The notes under the pieces were generated by a model. That model ran no database searches. It was not told the DNA's origin and worked only from the letters and a program-made list of their open reading frames with translations. Positions 1-6,959 of a DNA stretch of 21,627 bases are shown here, piece by piece. This DNA comes from an uncultured Oscillospiraceae bacterium (lineage in GTDB: Bacteria > Bacillota > Clostridia > Oscillospirales > Oscillospiraceae), in NCBI GenBank assembly GCA_910579965.1, contig CAJTWF010000001.1, forward strand, positions 1 to 21,627, read 5' to 3'. A program made the translations under genes and the position numbers. Numbering within the stretch: position 1 is the first letter of the stretch; the number at the start of each line of letters is the position of its first letter.

Positions 1-81
1 TTGCTATTTTGTTGATTTAGCCTACTCCTCGCTATTTTTCAAACAAGGCCTAGTGATGAAACAGACACCTTTTATGAGCCT

Positions 82-485
82 TCAGTAGTGATGTTTTTGA
101 GGAGAAATCCCGTCCAGCGTCTCAATCCGCACCTCAGGTTGAGTGGTATAGGTCCCCAGGGGGACAGAATATTATTTCCGAATTATAAATTCAGAAATAA
201 TACATTTGATTTAAGCCGTTTTGCTCGCCGCCATAAACGGTGGCAACCGCAAAACATGGCACATATTACTTCCGATCTTTCGGCTCGGAAGTAATAGCAG
301 TTGCTGTCGCAGATAATTGTGTTGTCCTATCGCACCGTCCGGCAGATCACCGGACACTTCACCTGGTCACAGGCCGGCAGGGGCCGCAGGGACTCGCGCT
401 CCTCCTGGAATACCTCCGCCGGAACCAGTTCGGTGGTCCCATGTACCTTGGCGCTGGCGGTCTGCTCCAGCCAGTCCAGGCAGCC
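82..485 (-). pseudogene. IS21-family transposase (IstA) C-terminal remnant
   Basis: Reading the minus strand from about 485, the translation contains WLEQTASAKVHGTT, then VPAEVFQEE and LRPLPACD, the pattern of the IstA C-terminal region of IS21-family transposases. The frame meets an amber codon at 327-329 and continues as DNTIICDSNCY. It is then interrupted by a 123-bp insertion (172-294) and resumes in another frame as SVPLGTYTTQPEVRIETLDG before a stop at 82-84. Removing the insertion plus one TA joins these pieces in frame as NCYSVPLGTY, matching the YSVP motif of the family. The N-terminal catalytic part is absent, and I saw no recognisable istB in 1-81. The gene is therefore truncated, nonsense-mutated and insertion-broken. 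The family call rests on recalled motifs, not a search. Confidence 0.72.
172..294. mobile_element. 123-bp MITE-like element with TA target duplication
   Basis: The element starts TTATTTCCGA and ends TCGGAAGTAA, so its ends are 10-bp inverted repeats with one mismatch. It is flanked by TA at 170-171 and TA at 295-296. Each terminal 29-nt block (172-200 and 266-294) is itself a near-perfect or perfect palindrome, and a third hairpin lies between them (GTTTTGC at 218-224 against GCAAAAC at 249-255). It encodes no protein. Deleting it with one TA restores the reading frame of the host transposase remnant, which is direct evidence of insertion. A TA duplication is typical of IS630/Tc1-mariner-mobilised elements; the mobilising transposase is not in this window. 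Confidence 0.75.
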
Positions 486-586
486 CTCGCTGCCCGCCTT
501 GGATATTTTAACGAATGGCTTGGCGAAGCCGCTTTCAGCAGCGCCAATCTGAAAAGGGAGTCTCCGGACCGGGAAAACAGATTGCC

Positions 587-616
587 CGGAAGGGGGCTTC
601 CGCTTTTGCTTTTGGG
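587..616 (+). terminator. possible rho-independent terminator
   Basis: CGGAAG (587-592), a GGGG loop, and CTTCCG (597-602) are followed by CTTTTGCTTTT. The stem is short and no plus-strand gene upstream needs it. It may be a relic, or may insulate the gene starting at 667. Confidence 0.4.
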
Positions 617-632
617 AAAAAGAGGGTATACT
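606..632 (+). promoter_or_regulatory. putative sigma-70 promoter for the MobA-like gene
   Basis: A good -10 box, TATACT, lies at 627-632. The best -35 candidate is TTGCTT at 606-611 with a short 15-nt spacer, so the -35 assignment is weak. It lies 34 nt upstream of the chosen ATG and overlaps the T-rich end of the hairpin at 587-602. Confidence 0.4.
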
Positions 633-666
633 ATAGGCAGAATACGAATTGGAGGCGGAGACAGGT

Positions 667-1266
667 ATGGAGAACAAGCAACTGCGAATCGGCTGCGTGG
701 TGATGGCGGCGGGGAACGCCCGGCGGTTCGGTGAGAACAAGCTGGCCGCAGTCTTCCAGGGCAGGAGCCTCCTCCAGCGGGCCCTGGAGGCGGTGCCGGC
801 GGAGAAGCTGGGACCTGTGGCGGTGGTAACCCAGTACCCGGAGGCGGCGGCCCTGGCCCGGGGGTTTGGCTTCCGGCCCGTGCGCAACCCCCATCCGGAC
901 TGGGGCATCAGTTACACCATCCGTCTGGGGCTGGAGGCCCTGGGGCCCTGCGACGGGGCCCTGTTTCTGGTCTCGGACCAGCCCCTGCTGCGGCGGGAGG
1001 CGGTGGCGGCTTTGGTGGACGCCTTCCGGGCGCGGCCTGACGCCCTGGCGGCCCTGGGACACAACGGCGTGCGGGGCAATCCCTGCCTGTTCCCGGCCCG
1101 GTTCTTCCCGGAGCTGCGCTCGCTCACCGAGGACCAGGGGGGAAGCACCATCATCCGGCGGCACCAGGAGGAGCTGGTGCTGGTGGAGGTTCCGGCCTGT
1201 CAGCTGGAGGACGTGGACGAGCCCCAGGCCCTTCTGGCCCTGGGGCGGGGAGAAGCGCTGGTATAG
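667..1266 (+). CDS. MobA/MocA-like nucleotidyltransferase
   Basis: A 199-residue protein of the GT-A nucleotidyltransferase fold, the family of MobA, MocA and YgfJ that transfers GMP or CMP to molybdopterin-type acceptors. The N-terminal signature is VMAAGNARRFGENK (residues 12-25; consensus AAGxSxRxGxxK), which binds the nucleotide phosphates. FLVSDQPLL supplies the metal-binding Asp of the LVxxDxP motif, and GNPCLFP resembles the RGNP segment of MocA-like proteins. I chose ATG 667 over the in-frame TTG at 649 because GCGGAG (656-660 region) sits about 6 nt before it. No molybdenum-cofactor or molybdenum hydroxylase gene is nearby, so the acceptor is unknown. It probably forms a single-gene unit, since the next gene has its own promoter. 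Confidence 0.82.
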   Translation: MENKQLRIGCVVMAAGNARRFGENKLAAVFQGRSLLQRALEAVPAEKLGPVAVVTQYPEAAALARGFGFRPVRNPHPDWGISYTIRLGLEALGPCDGALFLVSDQPLLRREAVAALVDAFRARPDALAALGHNGVRGNPCLFPARFFPELRSLTEDQGGSTIIRRHQEELVLVEVPACQLEDVDEPQALLALGRGEALV

Positions 1267-1269
1267 TCC

Positions 1270-1298
1270 TTGCAAATGGGAGCCCTGAGGTGTACAAT
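1270..1298 (+). promoter_or_regulatory. sigma-70 promoter for the MBL-fold hydrolase
   Basis: TTGCAA (1270-1275) and TACAAT (1293-1298) are separated by 17 nt, with a purine start region 7 nt downstream and the gene's ATG at 1331. The -35 begins only 4 nt after the preceding stop codon, so this gene can be expressed independently. Confidence 0.6.
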
Positions 1299-1330
1299 AA
1301 GGGCATCACATAACAAGGGAGGCGCATTCT

Positions 1331-1942
1331 ATGACCATCACCTGGCTGGGACACTCCTGCTTCCTTCTGGAGAGCGGCGGCTTCCGGGTCCTGCTGGACC
1401 CCTTCCGGGACGTGCCGGGGCTGGCGGACGTGGAGGCGGAGGCGGACGCGGTCTATTGCAGCCACGGCCACTTTGACCACGCGTACACGGACCGCGTAAG
1501 GCTTACCTCCGGCAGGGAAAATCCCTTTACAGTAACCGAAATCCCAACCTTCCACGACGGCCAGGGGGGCGCGCTGCGGGGGGAGAACACCGTGCGCCGC
1601 TTTGAGGCCGGGGGCGTGAGCGTGGTACACCTGGGGGACCTGGGCCACCAGCTGACCCCCGAACAGGTCCAGGCTGTCAGCCCCTGCGACGTGCTGCTGC
1701 TGCCTGTGGGCGGGACCTACACCGTGGACAGCGGGGAGGCCAGGGCGGTGGCGGAGGCCGTGGGACCCAGGGTGATCGTGCCCATGCACTACCGCCTGGG
1801 GGACATGGGCTTTGACGTGCTCACCACCCTGGAGGACTTCCTCTCCCAGTATCCCCGGGACATGGTGGTCCGCTATCCCGGCAGCTCCCTGACCCTGACG
1901 CCGGACATGCCCCGCCAGGTGGCGGTGCTGCGGCTGGCGTAG
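1331..1942 (+). CDS. MBL-fold metal-dependent hydrolase
   Basis: A 203-residue cytoplasmic protein of the metallo-beta-lactamase fold, closest in style to the small UPF0173/UlaG-like hydrolases that start MxITWLGHSxF. The metal site is intact: LGHSCF (residues 6-11), LLDP (21-24), the HxHxDH motif as H45-G-H47-F-D49-H50, H75 in PTFHDG, D103 in HLGDLGH, and a late PMHY. There is no signal peptide or membrane segment. It is slightly shorter than typical UPF0173 members (about 225). GGGAGGCGC precedes the ATG at good spacing, and a promoter lies at 1270-1298. The substrate cannot be read from sequence: these proteins include lactonases, phosphodiesterases and uncharacterised hydrolases. Confidence 0.85.
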   Translation: MTITWLGHSCFLLESGGFRVLLDPFRDVPGLADVEAEADAVYCSHGHFDHAYTDRVRLTSGRENPFTVTEIPTFHDGQGGALRGENTVRRFEAGGVSVVHLGDLGHQLTPEQVQAVSPCDVLLLPVGGTYTVDSGEARAVAEAVGPRVIVPMHYRLGDMGFDVLTTLEDFLSQYPRDMVVRYPGSSLTLTPDMPRQVAVLRLA

Positions 1943-1944
1943 CG

Positions 1945-1970
1945 CGGCGGAAGTCTCTGCCGCCGTTCTT
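1945..1970 (+). terminator. weak stem-loop after the hydrolase gene
   Basis: CGGCGG (1945-1950) pairs with CCGCCG (1960-1965) across a 9-nt loop, followed by TTCTT. It starts 2 nt after the stop codon. The T-tract is poor, so termination is plausible but unproven. Confidence 0.35.
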
Positions 1971-2020
1971 CGCAAAATGTTCTCTCTGCATTCCCCCGCG
2001 TCCTCCCATATTGACAGCCC

Positions 2021-2053
2021 GAGAGGGCCGGGGCTGCACGCCCCGGCCCTCTC
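2021..2053. terminator. 14-bp perfect stem-loop between convergent genes
   Basis: The arms at 2021-2034 and 2040-2053 are exact reverse complements around a TGCAC loop. The hairpin sits between two genes that converge here (stops at 1942 and 2063). Neither side has a clear T-tract. Its position and strength suggest a bidirectional transcription barrier or an mRNA 3' end stabiliser. Confidence 0.5.
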
Positions 2054-2062
2054 TCTGCCCTC

Positions 2063-3667
2063 TCAGCCCCGCCGGGCCCCGCTCCGGTAGTCCCGGGGTG
2101 TACAGCCCTGGGTCTTTTTGAAGAGGAAGCTGAAGTAGTGGGGGTCCCGGTACCCCACCGCCGCCGCCACCTCCCCGGACCGCTTGTCCGTGGTGCGCAG
2201 CAGCTCCCTGGCCAGCTCCATCCGCCGGCCGGTGACATACTCCGTGAAGGTCTCCCCCATCTCCTGGCTGAACACGGCGGAGAGGTAGTTGGGGGAGATG
2301 TTTACCGCCCGGGCCACCTGGTTGAGGGAGAGGGGGCCGTCGGTGAAGTGGCTGTCAATGTAGGTCAGGGCCTGTCTGAGGGGGCCCCGGCACTGGCCGC
2401 CCGCCTCCCGGTCCCGCAGCTCCAGAACCCGCAGCAGGATGGCGGACAGGTAGCTGCGCAGATCCGCCGCCGTGACGCTCTGCCCCACCATGTCCAGGCA
2501 CGTCAGGGGCGCCAGGGCCTCCTGCTGGGACACCCCCAGGCCGGCGGCAAACCGGACCGCCGCGAACCGGGCGGAGAGCATCAGATACTGGCAGAAGGCC
2601 CGGGAGGACAGGGCCTCCTCCAAGCCGCGCACATATTCCTCCACAAAACGGGGGACCTCCTGGGCGCTGATGCTGCCCATGGCCCCGTCCAGAATGGCCG
2701 GGTCCGCCCGGTCCGCGTCCAGGCGGTCCAGGCACTTCTCGCCGCCGGTGCCGGTGAGCAGGCTCACGGTGTCCGCTGTCAGCACGTGCTGGCGGGGCGT
2801 GACATACCGGTAGGCCCACAGGCGGGACACCTCCTCAAAGCAGGCGGGGAGGGTGCTCAGCCGCTGGGTGGGCCGGCCTACGGCCACGTACCAGTCCGCC
2901 TCAGGGGCGTAGGCGGCGTACCGCTCCCGCACCGCCTCCACGCACCGGCGGGACAGCTCCTCCATGCCGGCGGCCGCGCCCTTGAGCAGCACCGCGTAGG
3001 TGTCTATGCTCCAGCGCAGCAGCAGGTACTCCGGATACTTGAGGAAGTACTCCAGCAGCGCGTCCCGGAGCCGGGCCTCCCCGGCTCCGGACCGCTCCCG
3101 GGGCGCGGAGAAGAGGGCGATGGCATAGCACTGAGCCCGTAGGTCAATGTCCAGTCTGGCCGCTGTCTCGTAGATCTGCTGCACCGTCAGCTGGCCGGCC
3201 ACGATTCTCTCGAAGAAGGCCCGGCGTGCGTACTGCTCGTAGGCCTGCTCCTCCCGGCGGGAGCGGTCCAGACGGTCCCGGCTGGCCCGCTCCCCCTCGA
3301 TCTTCTTGCGGATCTCCTCCAGCGCCTGGAGCAGGGACCTCCTGGACACGGGCTTGAGGAGATACCGCTCCACCCCGATGTCAATAGCCCGCTGGGCGCA
3401 GGCGAAGTCGTCGCAGCCGGAGACCACCACGATCTTCATCTCCGGGAACTCCCGGCTGACCAGCTCGCTGAGGGCCAGGCCGTCCATGAAGGGCATCCGG
3501 ATATCCGTGATGAGCACGTCCGGCTTTGTCTGGCGGATCAGGGGCAGGGCCATCTCCCCGTCCCCGGCCTCCCCGGCCAGGGCGTAGCCGTACTGGTTCC
3601 AGGGCACCATGTCCCGGAGGCTCTCCCGGACGGCGCTCTCATCCTCCACCAGAAATATCCGCAGCAT
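2063..3667 (-). CDS. YesN-type response regulator, receiver plus AraC-family DNA-binding domain
   Basis: A 534-residue cytoplasmic transcription factor. The receiver domain (1-120) has the acidic pocket E8-D9, phospho-acceptor D55 in ITDIRMP, and K105 in YLLKPV. A long middle region (about 125-430) with a charged helix near 110-140 is typical of YesN regulators. The C-terminal 100 residues form an AraC-type double helix-turn-helix (LSLNQVARAVNISPNYLSAVF, then VAAAVGYRDPHYFSFLFKK). The start is the ATG at 3665-3667, with GAGGG a few nt upstream; a longer upstream frame encodes no recognisable domain. YesM/YesN pairs usually control carbohydrate ABC importers, but no kinase gene lies next to it here. 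It is divergent from the flagellin-like gene, sharing a 181-bp intergenic region. Its target could be the transporter 5 kb away; that is inference. Confidence 0.9.
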   Translation of the reverse strand: MLRIFLVEDESAVRESLRDMVPWNQYGYALAGEAGDGEMALPLIRQTKPDVLITDIRMPFMDGLALSELVSREFPEMKIVVVSGCDDFACAQRAIDIGVERYLLKPVSRRSLLQALEEIRKKIEGERASRDRLDRSRREEQAYEQYARRAFFERIVAGQLTVQQIYETAARLDIDLRAQCYAIALFSAPRERSGAGEARLRDALLEYFLKYPEYLLLRWSIDTYAVLLKGAAAGMEELSRRCVEAVRERYAAYAPEADWYVAVGRPTQRLSTLPACFEEVSRLWAYRYVTPRQHVLTADTVSLLTGTGGEKCLDRLDADRADPAILDGAMGSISAQEVPRFVEEYVRGLEEALSSRAFCQYLMLSARFAAVRFAAGLGVSQQEALAPLTCLDMVGQSVTAADLRSYLSAILLRVLELRDREAGGQCRGPLRQALTYIDSHFTDGPLSLNQVARAVNISPNYLSAVFSQEMGETFTEYVTGRRMELARELLRTTDKRSGEVAAAVGYRDPHYFSFLFKKTQGCTPRDYRSGARRG

Positions 3668-3788
3668 GGCTGTCCCTCCCCTGTCCTTGTTCTCACCTGT
3701 TTTTCTCAGAATACCACACTTTCCTCCGAAATTCCACCGGAAAATGTGATGTTTCCTTGGGAAGACGAGGATCCTTGGCCGCAGCTTG

Positions 3789-3816
3789 TTATGTTTCCCC
3801 GCCCATAGGCCGATAT
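3789..3816 (+). promoter_or_regulatory. putative sigma-28 (SigD) promoter of the flagellin-like gene
   Basis: GCCGATAT at 3809-3816 is an exact match to the -10 consensus of flagellar sigma factors (sigma-28/SigD). The expected TAAA element 15-16 nt upstream is only partly matched (TTAT at 3789-3792). The box lies 33 nt before the ATG of a flagellin-like gene, so the gene's identity and the promoter class agree independently. An AT-rich stretch and AGGAAGGGGG follow before the start codon. Confidence 0.6.
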
Positions 3817-3848
3817 TAATTAAAAAGCTGAGGAAGGGGGCGCTTGGA

Positions 3849-6800
3849 ATGAGCGAGCTGACCATTCGCAGGGACCGGGAGATCTCCGCGGCCCGATACC
3901 GGGCGGCGGAGAAGGCGGAAAAGACGGAGAAGGGCGGCGGCCCGATCCAGAGGACGGAGAAAACGCCGGGCTTCACCCTCTCGGAGACCCTGCGCCAGCT
4001 GCTGAGCGGCAGCAGCCGGACGGAGAGCCAGATCCGGGAGAGCCGCAGGACCCTCCAGTCCGGCGAGGCTGTGCTGGCGGAGGTGCAGGAGAATCTCTCC
4101 CGCATGGAGGCGCTGGCCCGGGAGGCCGCCGGGGAGGGGGAGACGGACCGGGACGCTCTCCAGGCCCAGCTGGACCGGCTGCGGCAGGAGATTGACCGGA
4201 TCATGCGCAGCGCCGCCGGCGGCGCGGACCTGTTTCTGGACGGGGATCTGGAGGACGGTGCGGACGCGCTGCTGTACGCCCTGCTCTCCGACGCCGCCGC
4301 CGGTCAGGACCTCCCCGGCTGGCTGACCCAGGGGGGCCTCACCGCGGACCAGATCCTCTCCTCCCTGGGCCTGGACAAAACCGCCAGCGGCGCGGACCTG
4401 ATGGCCGCCATCATCGGCAGCTCCCTGGACGGCAACTCCGCCGCGGGCCGCCTGGCGGCCCTGTACCTGGGCGCGGTGATCGCCGGGGGCGGCATCGACG
4501 GGACCGCCAGCATGGAAATGGCCCTGGAGGGCCTGCGGCAGCTGATGGAGAAGGTGGCCCAGGGCGTTCCGGCGGACCAGGCGGTGGCGGAGCTCACCGG
4601 CGGCGCCTTCACCAGTCTGTCCGATTTCCAGAGCCAGTTCACCAGCGGCACGGCCCCGGGCTTGGAGGCGTTTCTGACAAATCTCCTGCTCACCGGGGAG
4701 GGAGACCTCCTCCTGGACTTCCCCGCCATTCCGCCCCTGCTGGCGGGACTGGAGGGGATGAACCTGGAGCTCCTCATGAACCTGCTCTCCTCCGGCGAAA
4801 GCGCCAGCGGGGAGGCCGCCGCACCGCCGGTTGTTCTGCCGGAGGCGGAGGCGGCCCTGGTCCCGGCCGGCGGTCCGGACGCGGCCCCGCCGCCGGAGGA
4901 CCACGCCCTGTCCGTCATGGACCTGGGCTCCGTCCGGGTGTCGGGCCAGGACCTCTCCGGGGTGTCCCTGGGGGACAACGGCGTGCTGATCGTAGCCGGA
5001 CAGGGGGACGTGACGGTGGAGGGCGCGGGGCCGGACGCGCCGGAGATCCTGCTCACCGGCTCCGGGACCGTCACCCTCCGGAGCGTGAGCGCCCCCCTGC
5101 TGACCGTGGACGGCAGAGGGGTTCAGCTGGCCGGCGCGGGGGAGAACACCCTCCAGACGGTCCGGCTGCGCCCGGGGGCGGTCCTCACCCTGGACGGGGG
5201 CGGATTTCTCCGCATGGGCTCCCTGGAGGCCGCTCCCACCGCCCTGCTCCGCCTCCGGCCCGGCGCGGCGGCGGAGGTCCGCCGGGGAGAAGATTCTATG
5301 GGCGGGACGAGGATTCCCGTGATTCTGGAGGGCCCCGCCTCTCTGGCGGTCCAGGCGGACCGGGTGAGCGATCCCCGGGGGAGAAGCCTGGACCCTGTCG
5401 ACGTGATCTGGAAGGCCCTGCTGCCGGGGTGGAGCGCCGTCACCGCCATGGCGGTGGACGGCAGGCAGGTGAGGACCCACCTCCCCGGCGGCGAGCTGCC
5501 CGCTCTGGTGCGCCTGTGGCTGGGGAAGGGGGACGGCTCCCAGGGCCACCCCATCCACTCCCTGGCCTTCTGGGGCCGGGACGGCGCGGGCCGCGCCAAG
5601 ACCCGGTACGCCTACCTGCGCTGGAACCAGCAGACGGGGGCCTTCCAGGAGATCAATATGTACCCGAATCCCTTCACCGTCACCGGCGGCGAGGCGGACC
5701 GGGACTGGGTGTATGAGGAGGAGACCCAGACCCTGCGCATCCTGTCCAGCCGGGTGACCGCCGTGTCCGGCGGGTCAGGGACGGACGCCAGCCAGACCCC
5801 CTTCAGCGGCAGGATCGCCCTGGCCGACAACATCGGCTCCATAGAGCTGACCCTGGGGGGCGTGGTGTGCCGGACCTCCTCCGGCAGGGCCTTCAGCCTG
5901 GGCCGGGAGAACAATGTGACCCTGCTGCTCCAGAGCGGGTCCAGCAGCCTCTTTGAGAGCGGCGCAGGGTGTGCCGGCGTGTCCCTGGGGGACGGCGCCT
6001 GCCTGCGCATTGACCGGGACGGCTCCCCCGGCGGCCGGGGTCCCGCCGACGGCTCCCTCACCGCCGCGGGCGGTCCGGGGGGCGCGGGCATCGGCAGGGA
6101 CAGCGGCGCGGGCCGGGACCGGACGGCCCGGATCCACATCCGCGGCGGCGTCATCACCGCCCTGGGGACCGGCGGCGGCGCGGGCATCGGCGGGGGCAAA
6201 GGCAGCCCCATGGGGTCCATCGTCATCACCGGCGGCGTAATTGACGCCACCGGCGGACCCGGCGGCGGCGCGGGCATCGGCGGGGCCCTGGCCGCGCCGG
6301 TGGGGGACATCAGCATCCGGGGCGGGACCATCTCCGCCGCTGCCGCCGATCAGGCCGCCGCCATCGGGGCGGGGGTTCGGGGCGCCTGCGGGGACATCCT
6401 CATCACCGGAACCGCCCGGATCCTCAAGGCCCTGGGGGGCAATCCCGGGGCGGATATCGGGGCCTGCCTCTTCGGCGGATGCGGGCAGGTGCTCATCTCC
6501 GGCGGCGCGGACATCGGCAGCGCCAGGCCCTGGACCAGGACCGGCATCTCCCTGGAGATGGGGGCGGACACGGCCACCCTGCCCCAGTTCCGCCTGTCCG
6601 CCAAGTCCCTGCGGCTGGACGGCCTGTCCGTGGCCACCCGGGAGCAGGCCCGGGCCGCCCGGCGGACCGTGGAGCTGGACCGCCGGTGGGTGTCCCGGAT
6701 CCAGGACGCCTACGGCGCGCTCTACGGCCAGCTGGAGCAGAGCTTCAGCGGCCTCTACGGCAGCCAGCCGGAGGGCCCGGTGCGGGACAGCGTCTCCGCC

Positions 6801-6908
6801 GGCGCGCTGGTGACAGATATGCGTCAGTCCATCCTCCGGGAGTCCGCCCGGGTCATACGCACCCACAGCCGGCGGACCAAGGAGTGCGTCTGGCAGCTTT
6901 TGTGGTGA
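3849..6908 (+). CDS. large flagellin-like protein with glycine-rich beta-helix insert
   Basis: A 1019-residue protein. Residues about 42-130 resemble the flagellin D0/D1 N-terminal helices: LSETLRQLLSGSSRTESQIR, then SGEAVLAEVQENLSRMEALA and a DRLRQEIDRIMRSA helix, matching the flagellin 'E-I-D-R-I' region. The last 65 residues (955-1019) resemble the flagellin C-terminal helix, with VTDMRQSILRESARVI ending in VWQLLW, like the usual QxVLxLLQ end. Between them are an Ala/Leu-rich region, a beta-rich region, and repeats of roughly 25-35 residues built on GGAGIG plus I-x-I-x-GG-x-I (about 744-893), typical of a right-handed beta-helix. The extreme N terminus is charged and atypical, lacking the usual MxINxNxxAL start. 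No signal peptide is seen, consistent with export by the flagellar apparatus. The ATG at 3849 has AGGAAGGGGG upstream. It could be a minor filament or surface flagellin; no other flagellar gene is present. Confidence 0.72.
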   Translation: MSELTIRRDREISAARYRAAEKAEKTEKGGGPIQRTEKTPGFTLSETLRQLLSGSSRTESQIRESRRTLQSGEAVLAEVQENLSRMEALAREAAGEGETDRDALQAQLDRLRQEIDRIMRSAAGGADLFLDGDLEDGADALLYALLSDAAAGQDLPGWLTQGGLTADQILSSLGLDKTASGADLMAAIIGSSLDGNSAAGRLAALYLGAVIAGGGIDGTASMEMALEGLRQLMEKVAQGVPADQAVAELTGGAFTSLSDFQSQFTSGTAPGLEAFLTNLLLTGEGDLLLDFPAIPPLLAGLEGMNLELLMNLLSSGESASGEAAAPPVVLPEAEAALVPAGGPDAAPPPEDHALSVMDLGSVRVSGQDLSGVSLGDNGVLIVAGQGDVTVEGAGPDAPEILLTGSGTVTLRSVSAPLLTVDGRGVQLAGAGENTLQTVRLRPGAVLTLDGGGFLRMGSLEAAPTALLRLRPGAAAEVRRGEDSMGGTRIPVILEGPASLAVQADRVSDPRGRSLDPVDVIWKALLPGWSAVTAMAVDGRQVRTHLPGGELPALVRLWLGKGDGSQGHPIHSLAFWGRDGAGRAKTRYAYLRWNQQTGAFQEINMYPNPFTVTGGEADRDWVYEEETQTLRILSSRVTAVSGGSGTDASQTPFSGRIALADNIGSIELTLGGVVCRTSSGRAFSLGRENNVTLLLQSGSSSLFESGAGCAGVSLGDGACLRIDRDGSPGGRGPADGSLTAAGGPGGAGIGRDSGAGRDRTARIHIRGGVITALGTGGGAGIGGGKGSPMGSIVITGGVIDATGGPGGGAGIGGALAAPVGDISIRGGTISAAAADQAAAIGAGVRGACGDILITGTARILKALGGNPGADIGACLFGGCGQVLISGGADIGSARPWTRTGISLEMGADTATLPQFRLSAKSLRLDGLSVATREQARAARRTVELDRRWVSRIQDAYGALYGQLEQSFSGLYGSQPEGPVRDSVSAGALVTDMRQSILRESARVIRTHSRRTKECVWQLLW

Positions 6909-6925
6909 AAGCACGCAGAAAACAA

Positions 6926-6950
6926 ACCGGGGAGCCGCAGGCTCCCCGGT
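6926..6950. terminator. bidirectional terminator between flagellin-like gene and asnA
   Basis: An 11-bp perfect stem (6926-6936 with 6940-6950) closes a GCA loop. On the minus strand it is followed by TTGTTTTCTG, a good T-tract for ending asnA transcription (stop at 6960). On the plus strand the tail is CTTCAT, which is weaker. The same core hairpin recurs at 20745-20779. Confidence 0.75.
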
Positions 6951-6959
6951 CTTCATATC

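Noticed and set aside
240..734. Plus-strand frame across the mobile debris
   Set aside because: It crosses the small insertion element and the transposase remnant, whose coding sense is on the opposite strand.
2021..2053. Riboswitch or RNA gene at the strong hairpin
   Set aside because: It lies between two gene ends, with no downstream gene on either strand to regulate and no further conserved structure.
3668..4204. N-terminal extension of the YesN regulator
   Set aside because: The frame is open upstream, but it is antisense to the flagellin-like gene, Ser/Arg-rich, and the receiver domain starts normally at the ATG at 3667.
3816..5558. 580-codon minus-strand open frame opposite the flagellin-like gene
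   Set aside because: Composition (Gly/Ala/Arg/Gln-rich) reflects the opposite strand of GC-rich coding DNA, and the plus frame has clear flagellin-like ends and a good ribosome site.
6079..6530. Possible CRISPR or tandem DNA repeat from the GGCGCGGGCATCGGC-like units
   Set aside because: The units are uneven in length and in frame, and encode GGAGIG turns of a beta-helix protein. There are no uniform repeats with unique spacers.
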